A stretch of 50,105 nucleotides of DNA from Mycolicibacter heraklionensis (GCA_001673575.1 LZME01000096.1:1-50105); one strand, 5' to 3'; positions 34,423 to 44,708 are shown, counted from the stretch's first letter. Notes: a model not told the origin generated them from the sequence alone. Numbers and translations are program-made.

Positions 34423-35799
34423 ATGCAACCCACTCGGTGGCGACACAGCAGCGCCCATCTGGGTATCGCGGCCGCGGTGCTGGCGCTGGCCGCCGCCGTG
34501 GTGGTCGTGGCGGTCGTTGTGCTTCCGGACGAATCCGGCGCAGGTGCGCGCGTCGTGTCGCCGGCACCGGTGGCGACCGCCAAACCCGGGGTGGTTCCGG
34601 TCTCCGACGACGCCCCGGTGCCGGTCGGCAGCGCACTGGCCGCAGCCATGGCGCAGGCGCTGGCAGACCCGAATCTGGGCCGGCTCACCGGCCGCATCAC
34701 CGATGCACTCACCGGCAAGGCGCTGTGGACCCAGCAGGAAGACCTGCCGATGCAGCCGGCGTCCACGAATAAGGTGCTCACCGCGGCGGCCGCCCTGCTG
34801 GCGCTCGATCAGGACACCCGGGTCACCACCCGGGTGACGGCGAGCGATCAGCCCGGAGTGGTGGTGCTGGTGGGTGGCGGCGACCCCACGTTGTCGACGG
34901 CCGAGGTCGGCCAGGACACCTGGTATCGCGAAGCCGCGCGCATCAGCGATCTGGCCGAGCAGGTGCGCCGCAGCGGGGTGAGCGTCACCGAGGTGCAGGT
35001 CGACACGTCGGCGTTCACCGGCCCGACCATGGCCCAGGGCTGGGACGCCGAGGACATCGAGGGCGGTGACATCGCCCCTATCGAGGCGGTGATGGTCGAC
35101 GGCGGCCGCGTCCAGCCGACCACCGTCGAATCCCGGCGGTCGACGACACCCGCGCTGGACGCCGGAAAGGCACTGGCCGCGGAGTTGGGCGTCGACCCCG
35201 ACAACGTGAGCATCGCATCCTCGTCGGTGACCGGACGCGAGCTGGGCGCGGTCCGATCGGCACCGCTGGTGGTCCGCCTCGGCGAGATGATGAACGCCTC
35301 GGACAACGTGATGGCCGAATCCATCGCCCGCGAGGTGGCCGCGGCGATGGGCCGGCCCCGCTCGTTTGCCGGAGCGGTCGACGCCGTGACCAACCGGCTG
35401 GCCACCGCCCACATCGCGGTCAGCGGAGCCAACTTGCAGGACTCCAGCGGGTTGTCGGTCGACGACCGGCTGTCGGCCCGGACCCTCGATGCGGTGGTGC
35501 AGGCCGCCGCCGGGCCGGACCTGCCCGAGCTGCGCCCGCTGCTGGACATGCTGCCGGTCGCCGGCGGCAGCGGCACGCTGTCCGAGCGGTTCCTCAACCC
35601 CAAGACCGGGCGCGGCGCGGCCGGCTGGCTGCGGGCCAAAACCGGCTCGCTGACCCGCACCAATGCGCTGGCCGGCATCGTCACCGACCGCGACCAGCGG
35701 GTGCTGACGTTTGCGTTCATCTCCAACGACGCCGGCCCCACCGGGCGCACGGCCATCGACGCGCTGGCCGCGGTGCTGCGAACCTGCGGATGCGGATGA
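34423..35799 (+). CDS. dacB: D-alanyl-D-alanine carboxypeptidase, PBP4/S13 type (Rv3627c-like)
   Basis: A 458-residue penicillin-binding protein. N-terminal membrane anchor or signal segment LGIAAAVLALAAAVVVVAVVV (shortened: hydrophobic stretch at residues ~11-31), then SxxK as PASTNKVLTAAAALL, SxN as ASDNVMAESIA, and KTG as LRAKTGSLTRTN. It trims or cross-links peptidoglycan stem peptides outside the membrane. ATG 34423 follows GGAGAG at suitable distance. It overlaps the Zn-protease gene as ATGA. Confidence 0.93.
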   Translation: MQPTRWRHSSAHLGIAAAVLALAAAVVVVAVVVLPDESGAGARVVSPAPVATAKPGVVPVSDDAPVPVGSALAAAMAQALADPNLGRLTGRITDALTGKALWTQQEDLPMQPASTNKVLTAAAALLALDQDTRVTTRVTASDQPGVVVLVGGGDPTLSTAEVGQDTWYREAARISDLAEQVRRSGVSVTEVQVDTSAFTGPTMAQGWDAEDIEGGDIAPIEAVMVDGGRVQPTTVESRRSTTPALDAGKALAAELGVDPDNVSIASSSVTGRELGAVRSAPLVVRLGEMMNASDNVMAESIAREVAAAMGRPRSFAGAVDAVTNRLATAHIAVSGANLQDSSGLSVDDRLSARTLDAVVQAAAGPDLPELRPLLDMLPVAGGSGTLSERFLNPKTGRGAAGWLRAKTGSLTRTNALAGIVTDRDQRVLTFAFISNDAGPTGRTAIDALAAVLRTCGCG

Positions 35800-36830
35800 G
35801 CGAATCCGACGTCGGCAGCGCGGTGGACTTCGAGTTCGCCGCGACGGTCGGTGGCTGGCTGGCACGGCCCGCACCGCCGATGACCGACTACACGCGCCGC
35901 CAGGTCATCGAGGAACTGCACGCCAGTGCCCGCGCGGCCGAACCGCTGGTTCGGGAGGTCACCGGTCTCGGCGAGGACGGCCCGGTCCCCGATGCCCGGG
36001 TAGTCGACCGGCGGCAGTGGATCGCCGCGGCCGCCGAATCGATGCGGGTGATGATGGGCGCCTCGGAGCGGCCCGCCGGCTTCCTCACCAGCCGGCTGAC
36101 CGGGGCGCAGACCGGTGCGGTGTTGGCCTTCGTGTCCTCGGGCATCCTCGGGCAATACGACCCGTTCTGCGCGGGCGGTGGCGCGCTACTGCTGGTCTAT
36201 CCCAACGTGGTCGCCGTCGAGCGTCAGTTGCAGGTGACACCGGCCGACTTCCGGTTGTGGGTCTGCCTGCACGAGGTGACCCACCGCGTGCAGTTCAGCG
36301 TCAACCCGTGGCTGGCCGGCTACATGTCGGATGCCCTGGCGGTACTGACCGGCGACAGCGCCCCGGACCTCACCCAGGTGGTGGGCCGGCTGGCCGACTA
36401 CCTGCGGGGCCGCCAGAACGACGCCGAATCGCCTGGCCCGTCAGGGATCCTGGGCCTGGTGCGGGCGGTGCAGTCCGAGGAGCAGCGCACCGCGCTGGAC
36501 CAGTTGCTGATGCTGGGCACCCTGCTCGAAGGCCACGCCGACCACGTGATGGACGCGGTCGGGCCGCTGGCGGTGCCGTCGGTAGCGACCATTCGGAATC
36601 GCTTCGAGGAACGCCGTCAGCGCAGCCAGCCGCCGCTGCAACGGCTGTTGCGGGCGTTGCTCGGCCTCGACGCCAAGATGAGCCAGTACACCCGCGGCAA
36701 GGCGTTCGTCGACGCCGTGGTCGGCCGCGTCGGCATGGACCGGTTCAACGCGGTGTGGTCGGGTCCGCAGACCCTGCCGCTGCCCGCCGAGATCGAAGAT
36801 CCCCAGCGGTGGATCGACCGGGTGCTGTAG
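35796..36830 (+). CDS. DUF2342-type zinc-dependent metalloprotease (Rv3626c-like)
   Basis: 344 residues. The zinc motif HEVTH lies in WVCLHEVTHRVQFSVNPW, with a further acidic/His motif LLEGHADHVMDAVG downstream, the layout of the mycobacterial DUF2342/F420-biosynthesis-associated protease family. No signal peptide. ATG 35796 overlaps the dacB stop; the 3' end overlaps the tilS start by 22 nt, so dacB, this gene and tilS are one translational unit. Substrate unknown. Confidence 0.9.
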   Translation: MSESDVGSAVDFEFAATVGGWLARPAPPMTDYTRRQVIEELHASARAAEPLVREVTGLGEDGPVPDARVVDRRQWIAAAAESMRVMMGASERPAGFLTSRLTGAQTGAVLAFVSSGILGQYDPFCAGGGALLLVYPNVVAVERQLQVTPADFRLWVCLHEVTHRVQFSVNPWLAGYMSDALAVLTGDSAPDLTQVVGRLADYLRGRQNDAESPGPSGILGLVRAVQSEEQRTALDQLLMLGTLLEGHADHVMDAVGPLAVPSVATIRNRFEERRQRSQPPLQRLLRALLGLDAKMSQYTRGKAFVDAVVGRVGMDRFNAVWSGPQTLPLPAEIEDPQRWIDRVL

Positions 36831-37771
36831 CCGCGCTGCGCGCCGCGCTGGGTGCGTTCGCCGAGCAGTTTCTGCCGCAGGGGGGAGGCTGGGCGGTCGC
36901 GTTGTCCGGTGGCCCGGATTCACTGGCGCTGACCGCCGTCGCCGTCCGGATGCGGCCCACCACCGCACTGATCGTCGACCATCGCCTGCAAGCCGGTTCG
37001 GCCCAGGTGGCGCAGACCGCGTACCGTCAGGCCCTCGAACTGGGCTGCGTTGACGCGCAGGTAATTCCGGTGACCGTGGGAGTCACGGGCGGTCCGGAGG
37101 CCGCGGCGCGCACGGCCCGTTACGCCGCGCTGGCCGATGCCCGCGGCCGGGATCCCGTACTGCTGGGACACACCCTCGACGACCAGGCCGAGACGGTGCT
37201 GCTCGGGCTGGGCCGCGGTTCGGGAGCCCGGTCGATGGCCGGGATGCGGCCCTACGCCCCGCCGTGGTGCCGGCCGCTGTTGGGGGTGCGGCGGACCCAG
37301 ACTGCACAGGCCTGCGCCGAACTGGGGCTTACGCCGTGGCTCGACCCGCACAACAGCGACGGCCGCTTCACCCGGGTCCGGCTGCGTGCCGAAGTGCTGC
37401 CGCTGCTGGAGGACGTGCTGGGCGGCGGGGTGGCCGAAGCCCTGGCCCGGACCGCGATCGCGCTGCGGGAGAACACCGAGCTCGTCGATGGCTTGGCCGA
37501 GCAGGCGCTGCCCGGCGCCACCGCGGGCGCCGCGTTGGACGCTGCTGCGCTGGCGACCTTGGCGGGCCCGGTGCGGCTGGCGGTGATCCGGCGCTGGCTG
37601 ATCGACGGAGGAGGACGTGGCCTGACCGACCTGCAAATCCGCGCGGTGGACCGGCTGGTGACCGCCTGGCGCGGCCAGGGCGGGGTGGCGATCGGATCGG
37701 ACCTGCGGGGACAGCGGCTGTTCGCGGTTCGCGGCGACGGGCTGCTACGGCTGCGCCGCGAGCCGGTCTGA
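36809..37771 (+). CDS. tilS: tRNA(Ile)-lysidine synthase
   Basis: A 320-residue N-type ATP pyrophosphatase that converts the C34 of tRNA-Ile(CAU) to lysidine so that it reads AUA. P-loop [15 protein letters not shown] near residue 30, [13 protein letters not shown], and [22 protein letters not shown] are family signatures. The GTG at 36809 is chosen to include the N-terminal helix and overlaps the previous gene; the open frame extends much further upstream only as a shadow of the protease gene. Confidence 0.94.
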   Translation: MDRPGAVAALRAALGAFAEQFLPQGGGWAVALSGGPDSLALTAVAVRMRPTTALIVDHRLQAGSAQVAQTAYRQALELGCVDAQVIPVTVGVTGGPEAAARTARYAALADARGRDPVLLGHTLDDQAETVLLGLGRGSGARSMAGMRPYAPPWCRPLLGVRRTQTAQACAELGLTPWLDPHNSDGRFTRVRLRAEVLPLLEDVLGGGVAEALARTAIALRENTELVDGLAEQALPGATAGAALDAAALATLAGPVRLAVIRRWLIDGGGRGLTDLQIRAVDRLVTAWRGQGGVAIGSDLRGQRLFAVRGDGLLRLRREPV

Positions 37772-37832
37772 GCCGCGGGGGTGGGAATTTCCTCCGCTGC
37801 AGTTGGTTGTCGAACTCCTGCCATGGCACGCT

Positions 37833-38429
37833 GTGCTGGTGGCTGCGATCTTGCCGGGGGACAAACCCGAGTTGTACGCGGGTGACATCAAATCGGTGTT
37901 GCTGACCGAGGAGCAGATCCGGACCCGCACTGCCGAACTCGCCGCGCAGATCGCCGCCGACTACGCCGAGGGCAGCGCCGAGAGCGGCGACCTGCTGCTG
38001 ATCACCGTGCTCAAGGGCGCGGTGCTGTTCGTCACCGATCTCGCCCGGGCGATTCCACTGCCCACCCAGTTCGAGTTCATGGCGGTCAGCTCCTACGGTT
38101 CCTCGACGTCGTCGTCGGGGGTGGTGCGCATCCTCAAGGACCTCGACCGCGACATCAGCGACCGCGACGTGTTGATCGTGGAGGACGTCGTGGACTCTGG
38201 CCTGACCCTGTCGTGGCTGCTGCGCAATCTGGCCACTCGCCGGCCTAGGTCCTTGCGGGTGTGCACCCTGTTGCGCAAACCCGACGCGCTGGGAGCCGGC
38301 GTCGACATCGCCTACGTGGGCTTCGACATCCCGAACGACTTCGTGGTCGGCTACGGCCTCGACTACGCCGAGCGCTACCGCGACCTGCCCTACATCGGCA
38401 CCCTGGACCCGCGGGTCTATCAGGGCTGA
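37833..38429 (+). CDS. hpt: Hypoxanthine-guanine phosphoribosyltransferase
   Basis: Purine salvage enzyme forming IMP/GMP from PRPP and hypoxanthine/guanine. The PRPP-binding loop is [18 protein letters not shown], the flexible loop begins [17 protein letters not shown], and [17 protein letters not shown] closes the purine site. The start is uncertain: GTG 37833 is given (198 residues), with TTG 37803 and GTG 37839 as alternatives; none has a clear ribosome-binding site. Last gene of the conserved block before the metallophore operon. Confidence 0.93.
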   Translation: MLVAAILPGDKPELYAGDIKSVLLTEEQIRTRTAELAAQIAADYAEGSAESGDLLLITVLKGAVLFVTDLARAIPLPTQFEFMAVSSYGSSTSSSGVVRILKDLDRDISDRDVLIVEDVVDSGLTLSWLLRNLATRRPRSLRVCTLLRKPDALGAGVDIAYVGFDIPNDFVVGYGLDYAERYRDLPYIGTLDPRVYQG

Positions 38430-38457
38430 GTCCCGCTAGCGGGACGGCAACGGATCT

Positions 38458-38790
38458 TCAGATCTGGTGCAGCGCCGGTTTGCGCCGGCCCCGCGACAGG
38501 AATCGAGTCAGGCTCGCGACACGCCCGATGGCGCCGCCGGCGATCTGCACATCCTCCGCCGTGCGGGCTCGCTCCGATCGCAGCTCGCCGTGGTAACCGG
38601 CATCCGTTATGGCCCCGCAGAGTTCTGCGACAGCCACGGTGGTATCGGCGTCGATGGTGGCGGTCGCGGTCGGGAAGTCCACCGAGGCCCGCACTCCGTC
38701 GATCGAGTTCAGTTTCAGCTCGATATGCGCCGAGCACATGCGGCAGGTCATTCCGGTTACGTCGATTTCGATCCGTCGAATGTCGGACAA
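38458..38790 (-). CDS. HMA-domain (CopZ/ATX1-like) metallochaperone at the end of the INLP operon
   Basis: 110 residues. An HMA fold occupies ~1-68 with metal motif GMTCRMCSAHIE, VRASVDFPTATATI and DAGYHGEL; a basic tail follows (GAIGRVASLTRFLSRGRRKP). HMA domains carry Cu+ or Zn2+ through the two Cys. TTG start with GGAGAAG upstream; the first 34 nt overlap the end of nrp, so it is translated with the metallophore synthetase. This makes it a candidate cytosolic receiver for metal brought in by the lipopeptide. It could also be a sensor or an unlinked remnant. Confidence 0.88.
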   Translation of the reverse strand: MSDIRRIEIDVTGMTCRMCSAHIELKLNSIDGVRASVDFPTATATIDADTTVAVAELCGAITDAGYHGELRSERARTAEDVQIAGGAIGRVASLTRFLSRGRRKPALHQI

Positions 38791-41700
38791 GGCTTCTCCT
38801 TCGTCAGGTCCTCTGTGAGTGGTCGTGGGGCAGGGCCGTCCGGTTCCGGCGAACATCCGTGTCGCACCAATTCGGGCAGCGACGAAGCAGTGGCAGTCAA
38901 CGCGGTGACACTGTCGACCTCTAGGCCGACCGTCGGGTAGCGCGCCAGGTACTGCGGGTAGGACTGCTCGCCCAGCCGCACTCCGAGAGTGAGCCAGGCG
39001 TCGATGACAGCCCAGCGACGCGGGTTGTGCCGTGCCCAGTCACTGTCATCCAGCTGTTTCTTCCACCCGTCGATGTCGCATTGACGGTCGCCGAACCGAG
39101 AGAGGAATTCCGAATACTCCACGGGCGCGCCCCGCAACACGGTGATGGTGCGCCCCAAAGGAGCCGAGAGCGTGCCCAGGATGGCAGCCGCTGCCGACCG
39201 GCCAGTGGTGACTTCCTCGGTCAACGACACGGCCGGGTGAGCGCCGAGCGCCGCACATGCATCCGCCAGGGCGACCAGAATGTCCGCGGACGCACGCAGT
39301 TGATGCGGTTCTCCCAGCACCCGCGGCAGCCGCACCAGGGCGAAGCCCAGATTCGGCACACTGCGCGCGACGATCAGCTCGGCCAGCGCCTTGGACGCCG
39401 CGTAGGGATAGGGCGCGGCACGCGGATCGACGACTTGTGGCGCAGTTACCTGCGCGTTCACCACCGACGTCGACAGCTGCACCAGCCCGGCGCCGTAAGC
39501 CGCGCAGGCCGCGACGATGTCCGCTACCGCCACCACATTGGCAGGCCGCAACTCCCGGTATGGCACCACCACGTTGGTGTTACCGATGGCATTCACCACG
39601 GTCGCAGCCGCAGTGGTGCCTATCAGGTCGGAAATTCCGTGTGGGGCGATGCGTTCGATGCGAATGCCCTCGACGCCGGCCAGTGAGCGCCAAGGGGCGG
39701 CGTCCGGCAGGTTCGATGTGGTTGCCAGGATCAGCTCGGAGGTGAATCCCTTGGCGCGCAATTCGCCTATGGCGCTAGCGAATCCGGTACCGAGAATTCC
39801 GGAGGCACCCAGCACCAGAACGGCACCGGTCTCGCGGGGGAGGGGGCCGGGAATAAGGGCCGGCGCCGGCGCGGTCAGGCGGGTCAGATCGTCGTCGATC
39901 TCGGCGGCAGTGGCCTCGTCCAACCCGATACCGTCGGTGTACTCGAGCAGACGGCTCGCATTGTCGGCGCTGATCACGTCCAGCAGCGACAGGTGCCGGC
40001 CGAGGTAGCGGCGGGTGGCAGGCAGGATGCGGATCAAATCCAGGGAACCGATGCCTTCGGCCAGTAACGAAGAATGAGGCTGCAATTCGCGGTCGAGGCA
40101 CCGACTCCAAAGTACGGCCAGGCCCGCCGCTTGCTCTCCTGCCTTCTCGGTGCTTTCGATTCGGGTCTTGGGCAGTCGGTCGAAGTCGACTTTGCCGCCG
40201 GGCTTGCGTGGAATCTCGGCGACCCCCGACACCACGAATCCGGGTACTCGGGCAGCCAGCAGGATGCCTCGAATCCGTTCGTGGGCTTGAATATCCTGTG
40301 CTCCGTCGCGGGTGAGCAAAGTCTGAAACCACACTCCGAGACGGGTCTCCTCGGGCTCGACGGCGACATCGCAGACCGCGGGGTCCTCGGCGATGAGTCG
40401 GGTGATCTCGGCGGTGTCCACGCGCCGTCCGGCGAGCTTCACGACGGCATCCTTACGGCCGGCAAAAACAAGAAATCCCCGACGGTCCCAGGTGACGCGG
40501 TCGGCGGTGGCGAACGCGCGGCGTCGGGTCCCGTCGGCGTCGACCACGGTGCCGAAGGCGCCGGACCTGCCCAGATAGCCGGTCGAAACCATATCTCCGA
40601 CAACGATGATCTCGCCGAATGCGACGAATACCGTTTTCGGAACTATCGGGCGACCAACCCGCGGCCAGATGTCCGATTCGATGACGGGTCCCGGCCCACT
40701 CAGCGGCAGGTACGTCACCACCACAGTGGACTCGGTCGGGCCGTAGCTGGAAATCAACGCGATATGCGAAACACCAACGGCTGCACGCCACTTTTCGAGC
40801 GCCCGTCGGCGAACAGCTTCGCCACCGATCACAATCTGGCGCAACCCGGATGCTGTCAGAATCTTGAGCAACTCCGGTTCCTCGCAGCACAGATGCCAGA
40901 CCGCGGTGGGCAGGTCGAGGATGGTCGGCCGGTGCCGATCTAAGTCGTCGCCCAGTTGCAGCAGATTGCCGGTTCGTACCGCTGACGACCGAATCAGATT
41001 CGCGCCGCACTGGGCGGCACCGAAGATCTCCTCAACGCTGATGTCCGACGTCAAGGGCGCGCACTGCAAGACGGTATCGTGCGACTGCCATCCGTAGGCG
41101 CCGCGATGTCCTTGGCAGAAGAGCGCAAGCGCCCCATGGGATATCGGGACCAACTTGGGAACTCCAGTGGACCCCGAGGTAGGCATGACGTAGGCGATCC
41201 TGTTCGCCAACATGGGGTCGTTGCGGACCCGACGGAGGCGGTCGCCGACTATCGCCGGATCTGCCACCGGCGCGGCCGTGGCTACGTCGATGACCCGGGA
41301 CGCGACTTCGCCTTGCGCTGCGATCGCGTTGGCGCGCTCGGTGAGATCGTCCGCGATGTCGCAGACGCTGTAGCCACAGCCGGCCAAGTGACAGGCGAAC
41401 AGGAGATCCAGGGTCTTGTCGGTGTGGTCGTCGGCGAGAACCAGCACCTCACCCGGCTCGACTTCGCTGGTGACCAACCAGCTGATCCATGCGTCGACGT
41501 AACGACGGCGTCGGCGCCAACTGCCGACGTCGGCGGCCGTGTCCAGAAACCAAGCCGATGGGGTCTCGGCATTAGGCCCGGCTGTGCTCTCGGAAGGCAG
41601 GCAGCTGCCGTCGGAACAGACCTCGAGCCAGGCGCCGACGCTCATCGCGACCGGTCGATCCCATCCGGTCGGGAACCTGCGCAGTGCCTCGGCGATCAGC

Positions 41701-42926
41701 TCTGCGGTTCCCGTGGATTCGGCACCGGCTTGCGGGGGGGCGCCATCCCAGATCGACAGGCCCAGTGTTCGGCCCAGGTCGTCGTGCACTACCGCTACGG
41801 TGGGGCACTCGATCGGCCCGATGTCGGTTGTCAACGGCGGGCCGTCCAGGAATGGACGCAGTTCGGGCGCGCAGGGCTGTTGTAGGTAGTTGAGCGCTAC
41901 CGCCTCCATCTGCGGTGCCCGGCTGGTCGTCAGATATATACGGCGATAAAGCTCTTCGCGAAACCAGCGCCGACGTACTCCCTTCACATAGCCGCGGTCC
42001 AAGGCGCTGACGAGGTCTCGCACCGAGGCGAACGCCGGAAATCGCACCGACTGGGCAACCGAATTGACCAGGCAGGTAGCCACATCAAGGTCGGGTTCCC
42101 CGAACCGATTGTCAACTGCGTGCACCACCGTGGCGTCGGCGCTGTGTCGACGGCTCGCATCTACTGCAACAGCTGCCGCCGTCACCAGTATGTGCAGCGG
42201 GATCTGCTGTTGTTCGGCCAGCGTCACTATCGCGTCGTAGTCGGCTCCGGTGATCTGTACCGACTCACGCAGCCGTCCTCGCTGCGCGCTGCCTGAGGCG
42301 GACGGCGACTGCGGTTGGCCGCCGATGTTGACGTCGGCGGCGAGTTCCCGCTGGACCGATTCGGTCAGTCGATGGTGTGCTGCGCGGACCTTCTCGGCTT
42401 CCCGGCGATGTGCCTCGGCGAGCCGGTCCAGTCCGGCTGCGACGTCGGGCATCTCGCCGGATCGATTCGACAAGAACCGGCCCAGATCGGCTTCGATCAG
42501 TCCGGTTGCGCCGCCGTCGAGCAGAATGTGATGGGCGTGCACATCCAGCCCGACGACTTCTCCGCTCGCGCCGGTATGCACAGTGTGGCGCACCAGCGGC
42601 CGATCGAGGATGCCCGAATCCCACTCGTGGAACAACGGATCCACGTCGGGACCGGCAATCCGCACCAGCTCGTCCACTGCGAGCCGCGGCACCAGGTCCG
42701 GGTACTCCGACTCGGTCTCCTCCAGCACGCACAACTGCACCGGGTTGTTGCGGACGCAGGCCTGCAACGCGGACAGAAATTCTGGAAGCGGCGCTGGACG
42801 CAACCGGTAGCTGCGACCGATCAGATACAGCGTGGGATCCCCATCCTGCAGCACCCCCCGATAGATGTTCTGCTGGGAGACGGACAGTGGAATGCGCCGC
42901 GCACGCGCCGAGTCAGGTGTACTCAC
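38757..42926 (-). CDS. nrp: Isonitrile lipopeptide NRPS, single module C-A-T-R
   Basis: 1,389 residues. Condensation domain 1-~430 with active-site motif HHILLDG (H132, H133, D137), adenylation domain ~455-920 (MPTSGSTGVPKLVP, SSYGPTESTVV, PGGKVDFDRL), carrier domain ~935-1,010 with serine in EGIGSLDLI, and reductase domain ~1,020-1,389 (VLVLGASGILGTG for NAD(P)H, YPYAASKALAE). It condenses the isonitrile acyl chains onto a diamino acid and releases the product reductively. Pocket read by eye: DIELVGSVVK, with acidic position 239. M. tuberculosis Nrp (Rv0101, ~2,500 residues) has two modules; this one has one, like the Streptomyces ScoA type. GTG start overlaps the ACP stop by 14 nt. Confidence 0.93.
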   Translation of the reverse strand: MSTPDSARARRIPLSVSQQNIYRGVLQDGDPTLYLIGRSYRLRPAPLPEFLSALQACVRNNPVQLCVLEETESEYPDLVPRLAVDELVRIAGPDVDPLFHEWDSGILDRPLVRHTVHTGASGEVVGLDVHAHHILLDGGATGLIEADLGRFLSNRSGEMPDVAAGLDRLAEAHRREAEKVRAAHHRLTESVQRELAADVNIGGQPQSPSASGSAQRGRLRESVQITGADYDAIVTLAEQQQIPLHILVTAAAVAVDASRRHSADATVVHAVDNRFGEPDLDVATCLVNSVAQSVRFPAFASVRDLVSALDRGYVKGVRRRWFREELYRRIYLTTSRAPQMEAVALNYLQQPCAPELRPFLDGPPLTTDIGPIECPTVAVVHDDLGRTLGLSIWDGAPPQAGAESTGTAELIAEALRRFPTGWDRPVAMSVGAWLEVCSDGSCLPSESTAGPNAETPSAWFLDTAADVGSWRRRRRYVDAWISWLVTSEVEPGEVLVLADDHTDKTLDLLFACHLAGCGYSVCDIADDLTERANAIAAQGEVASRVIDVATAAPVADPAIVGDRLRRVRNDPMLANRIAYVMPTSGSTGVPKLVPISHGALALFCQGHRGAYGWQSHDTVLQCAPLTSDISVEEIFGAAQCGANLIRSSAVRTGNLLQLGDDLDRHRPTILDLPTAVWHLCCEEPELLKILTASGLRQIVIGGEAVRRRALEKWRAAVGVSHIALISSYGPTESTVVVTYLPLSGPGPVIESDIWPRVGRPIVPKTVFVAFGEIIVVGDMVSTGYLGRSGAFGTVVDADGTRRRAFATADRVTWDRRGFLVFAGRKDAVVKLAGRRVDTAEITRLIAEDPAVCDVAVEPEETRLGVWFQTLLTRDGAQDIQAHERIRGILLAARVPGFVVSGVAEIPRKPGGKVDFDRLPKTRIESTEKAGEQAAGLAVLWSRCLDRELQPHSSLLAEGIGSLDLIRILPATRRYLGRHLSLLDVISADNASRLLEYTDGIGLDEATAAEIDDDLTRLTAPAPALIPGPLPRETGAVLVLGASGILGTGFASAIGELRAKGFTSELILATTSNLPDAAPWRSLAGVEGIRIERIAPHGISDLIGTTAAATVVNAIGNTNVVVPYRELRPANVVAVADIVAACAAYGAGLVQLSTSVVNAQVTAPQVVDPRAAPYPYAASKALAELIVARSVPNLGFALVRLPRVLGEPHQLRASADILVALADACAALGAHPAVSLTEEVTTGRSAAAAILGTLSAPLGRTITVLRGAPVEYSEFLSRFGDRQCDIDGWKKQLDDSDWARHNPRRWAVIDAWLTLGVRLGEQSYPQYLARYPTVGLEVDSVTALTATASSLPELVRHGCSPEPDGPAPRPLTEDLTKEKPCPTFDGSKST

Positions 42927-43170
42927 CGGAATCTCCCAATTCGGTAACCCAGGCGGCGATCGAAAGATCGCGCGCCAACCGGGCCGGAAGTTCGGACTCG
43001 CGGTCCACCCCGAGTCGTTTCATCAGCAGAACGAAGCGCACCGAATCCAATCCGAGGTCGCGTAGGTCGGTGGCGTCACCGTCGAGGAAGTCGCTCTCGT
43101 CGAGGTAGAGCACGTCGCAGACGGCGGCCAGAATCCGCTGCCGTACAGGATCACTCACGTTCGCGTGCAT
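42913..43170 (-). CDS. Acyl carrier protein of the INLP operon (Rv0100-like)
   Basis: 85 residues; phosphopantetheine serine in DLRDLGLDSVRFVLLMKRL. It holds the acyl chain while glycine is added and oxidised to the isonitrile. The start overlaps the end of the acyl-AMP ligase gene by 20 nt and the end overlaps nrp. Confidence 0.93.
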   Translation of the reverse strand: MHANVSDPVRQRILAAVCDVLYLDESDFLDGDATDLRDLGLDSVRFVLLMKRLGVDRESELPARLARDLSIAAWVTELGDSGEYT

Positions 43171-44707
43171 CGATCGCCGCAGCCAGCGACGTGCGCATGA
43201 CCTTGCCTGATTGGGTTCTGGGAATGCTGGTGACCAAGACGATCGTCGACGGACGCGCAGCAGCCTCCACCTCGCTGCGGTATCGGGCCGCGATCGACTG
43301 CTTAAGGGCGCGGGCGCCTGCCTCGTCCAGATTCTCCGCGGCGACCACCGCCAGCCCTACCAGCGCACCGAACTCCGGATCGGGAATCTCGTAGCAAGCG
43401 GCGTCGCGGACACCGGTGACCGATTCCGCGACCCGGTCGACCTCATCGGGAGCCACGTTGACGCCGCCGCAGATGATCATCTCCGACGCTCGCCCCCGGA
43501 TATAGAACAGACCGTCGCTGCCCGCGTCGAGCAGGTCGCCCGTGTTGACCCACCCGTCGCGCAGCGTTTCGGCGGTGCGATCGGGGTTGTTCCAGTATCC
43601 GAGCATGTTTGCCGGCGATCTGATCCACAGGGTGCCCGACGCAGCCGAAGGCCCCGTGGGCCCACTGCCGTCGCCGTCGAGATGGACCTCTACACCCGGG
43701 TACGGCCTGCCGACAGCACCCGCCTCGATGGCATCGATCGAGCCGGTCCCGGTGGGAAGACACAGTGCGGTGCAACCGGTTTCGCTCAGGCCATAGACCT
43801 GTGCGGTTCGGACCCCGGCGGCCTCGACGAAATGTACGTCCGATGCGATAGCCCTGGATCCGCCGTAGCCCAGAAAGCGCAGCGAGGCAGGCACCGGTGC
43901 TCCGGTCGCCTTCAATTCGGCCACCAGGCGTGACAGCAGCGTGGGGACCAAACAAACCGTGGCGATGTCGTTGACCGCGAGGATCTCCAGCAACGACGCA
44001 CCTGTCTCGCCGCCGGTGACACATGACACTCCCTGCATCAGGCAATTCAGGATCCACCACAGTCCGCCGATATGCGTTGCCGGCAACGGCGAATACGCTG
44101 TCTCGCCGGCCACCCAGTCGATCCACGTCAAACCCTCTGCTCGCAGAATGTCGGCGACGGCGTAGAAAGTTCGGTTGGCCAACAACACAGCCTTGGGTTC
44201 ACCGGTCGTTCCGCTGGTGAAGATCATCGCTACTGGATCATCGGCAGCTCCCCTCGGATGACCCAGGCTCCCCGGCGGGTTGCGCAAAGCTTGACCGTCG
44301 GCAACCGACAGTGTCGGGATCGCTGCCAGGCGGTCCGGTAGGCCCGTGGTGGGCACCCTGGTACCGACCGTGCGCAGCATTGCGGAGGGATCGGTCAGTT
44401 GGGCGAACCGATCGATGGTGGCCACCGGCAGGTCGCCGTCGACGAGAACGGCAATGGCGCCGAGCCGGGCGCACGCAAGGACCGCGAGGTAGGTCTGCGG
44501 CCCGTTGTCGGAGATGACTAGCACACGCGATCCCTGCGCTACCCCTTGCTGGTGCAGTGCGCCGGCCAGTCTCTCCCACTCCGTGGCCAGTTCGCGGTAG
44601 CTCACCAATCCGGTTCCATCGCAACGGCGCAAGGCGATCGCGTCGGGCCGTTGGTGAACGTGTTCGAGAATGCGCTCCAGCATGCTGGAGGGGGCTTTCA
44701 TCGCCAT
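43151..44707 (-). CDS. fadD10: Fatty acyl-AMP ligase (FadD10-like)
   Basis: 518 residues of the ANL superfamily: P-loop MIFTSGTTGEPKAVLL, YGLSETGCTALC, and hinge/A8 GWVNTGDLLDAGSDGLFYIRGR, with catalytic Lys in RTQSGKVMRTS. It activates a fatty acid and loads it on the neighbouring ACP, as FadD10 (Rv0099) does. The ATG lies 1 nt after the fcoT stop. Confidence 0.93.
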   Translation of the reverse strand: MAMKAPSSMLERILEHVHQRPDAIALRRCDGTGLVSYRELATEWERLAGALHQQGVAQGSRVLVISDNGPQTYLAVLACARLGAIAVLVDGDLPVATIDRFAQLTDPSAMLRTVGTRVPTTGLPDRLAAIPTLSVADGQALRNPPGSLGHPRGAADDPVAMIFTSGTTGEPKAVLLANRTFYAVADILRAEGLTWIDWVAGETAYSPLPATHIGGLWWILNCLMQGVSCVTGGETGASLLEILAVNDIATVCLVPTLLSRLVAELKATGAPVPASLRFLGYGGSRAIASDVHFVEAAGVRTAQVYGLSETGCTALCLPTGTGSIDAIEAGAVGRPYPGVEVHLDGDGSGPTGPSAASGTLWIRSPANMLGYWNNPDRTAETLRDGWVNTGDLLDAGSDGLFYIRGRASEMIICGGVNVAPDEVDRVAESVTGVRDAACYEIPDPEFGALVGLAVVAAENLDEAGARALKQSIAARYRSEVEAAARPSTIVLVTSIPRTQSGKVMRTSLAAAIDARERE

Positions 44708-44708
44708 G

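Noticed and set aside
35711..37771. A single 686-residue plus-strand frame
   Set aside because: The first ~365 residues are an out-of-frame reading of the protease gene; only the tilS part from 36809 is real.
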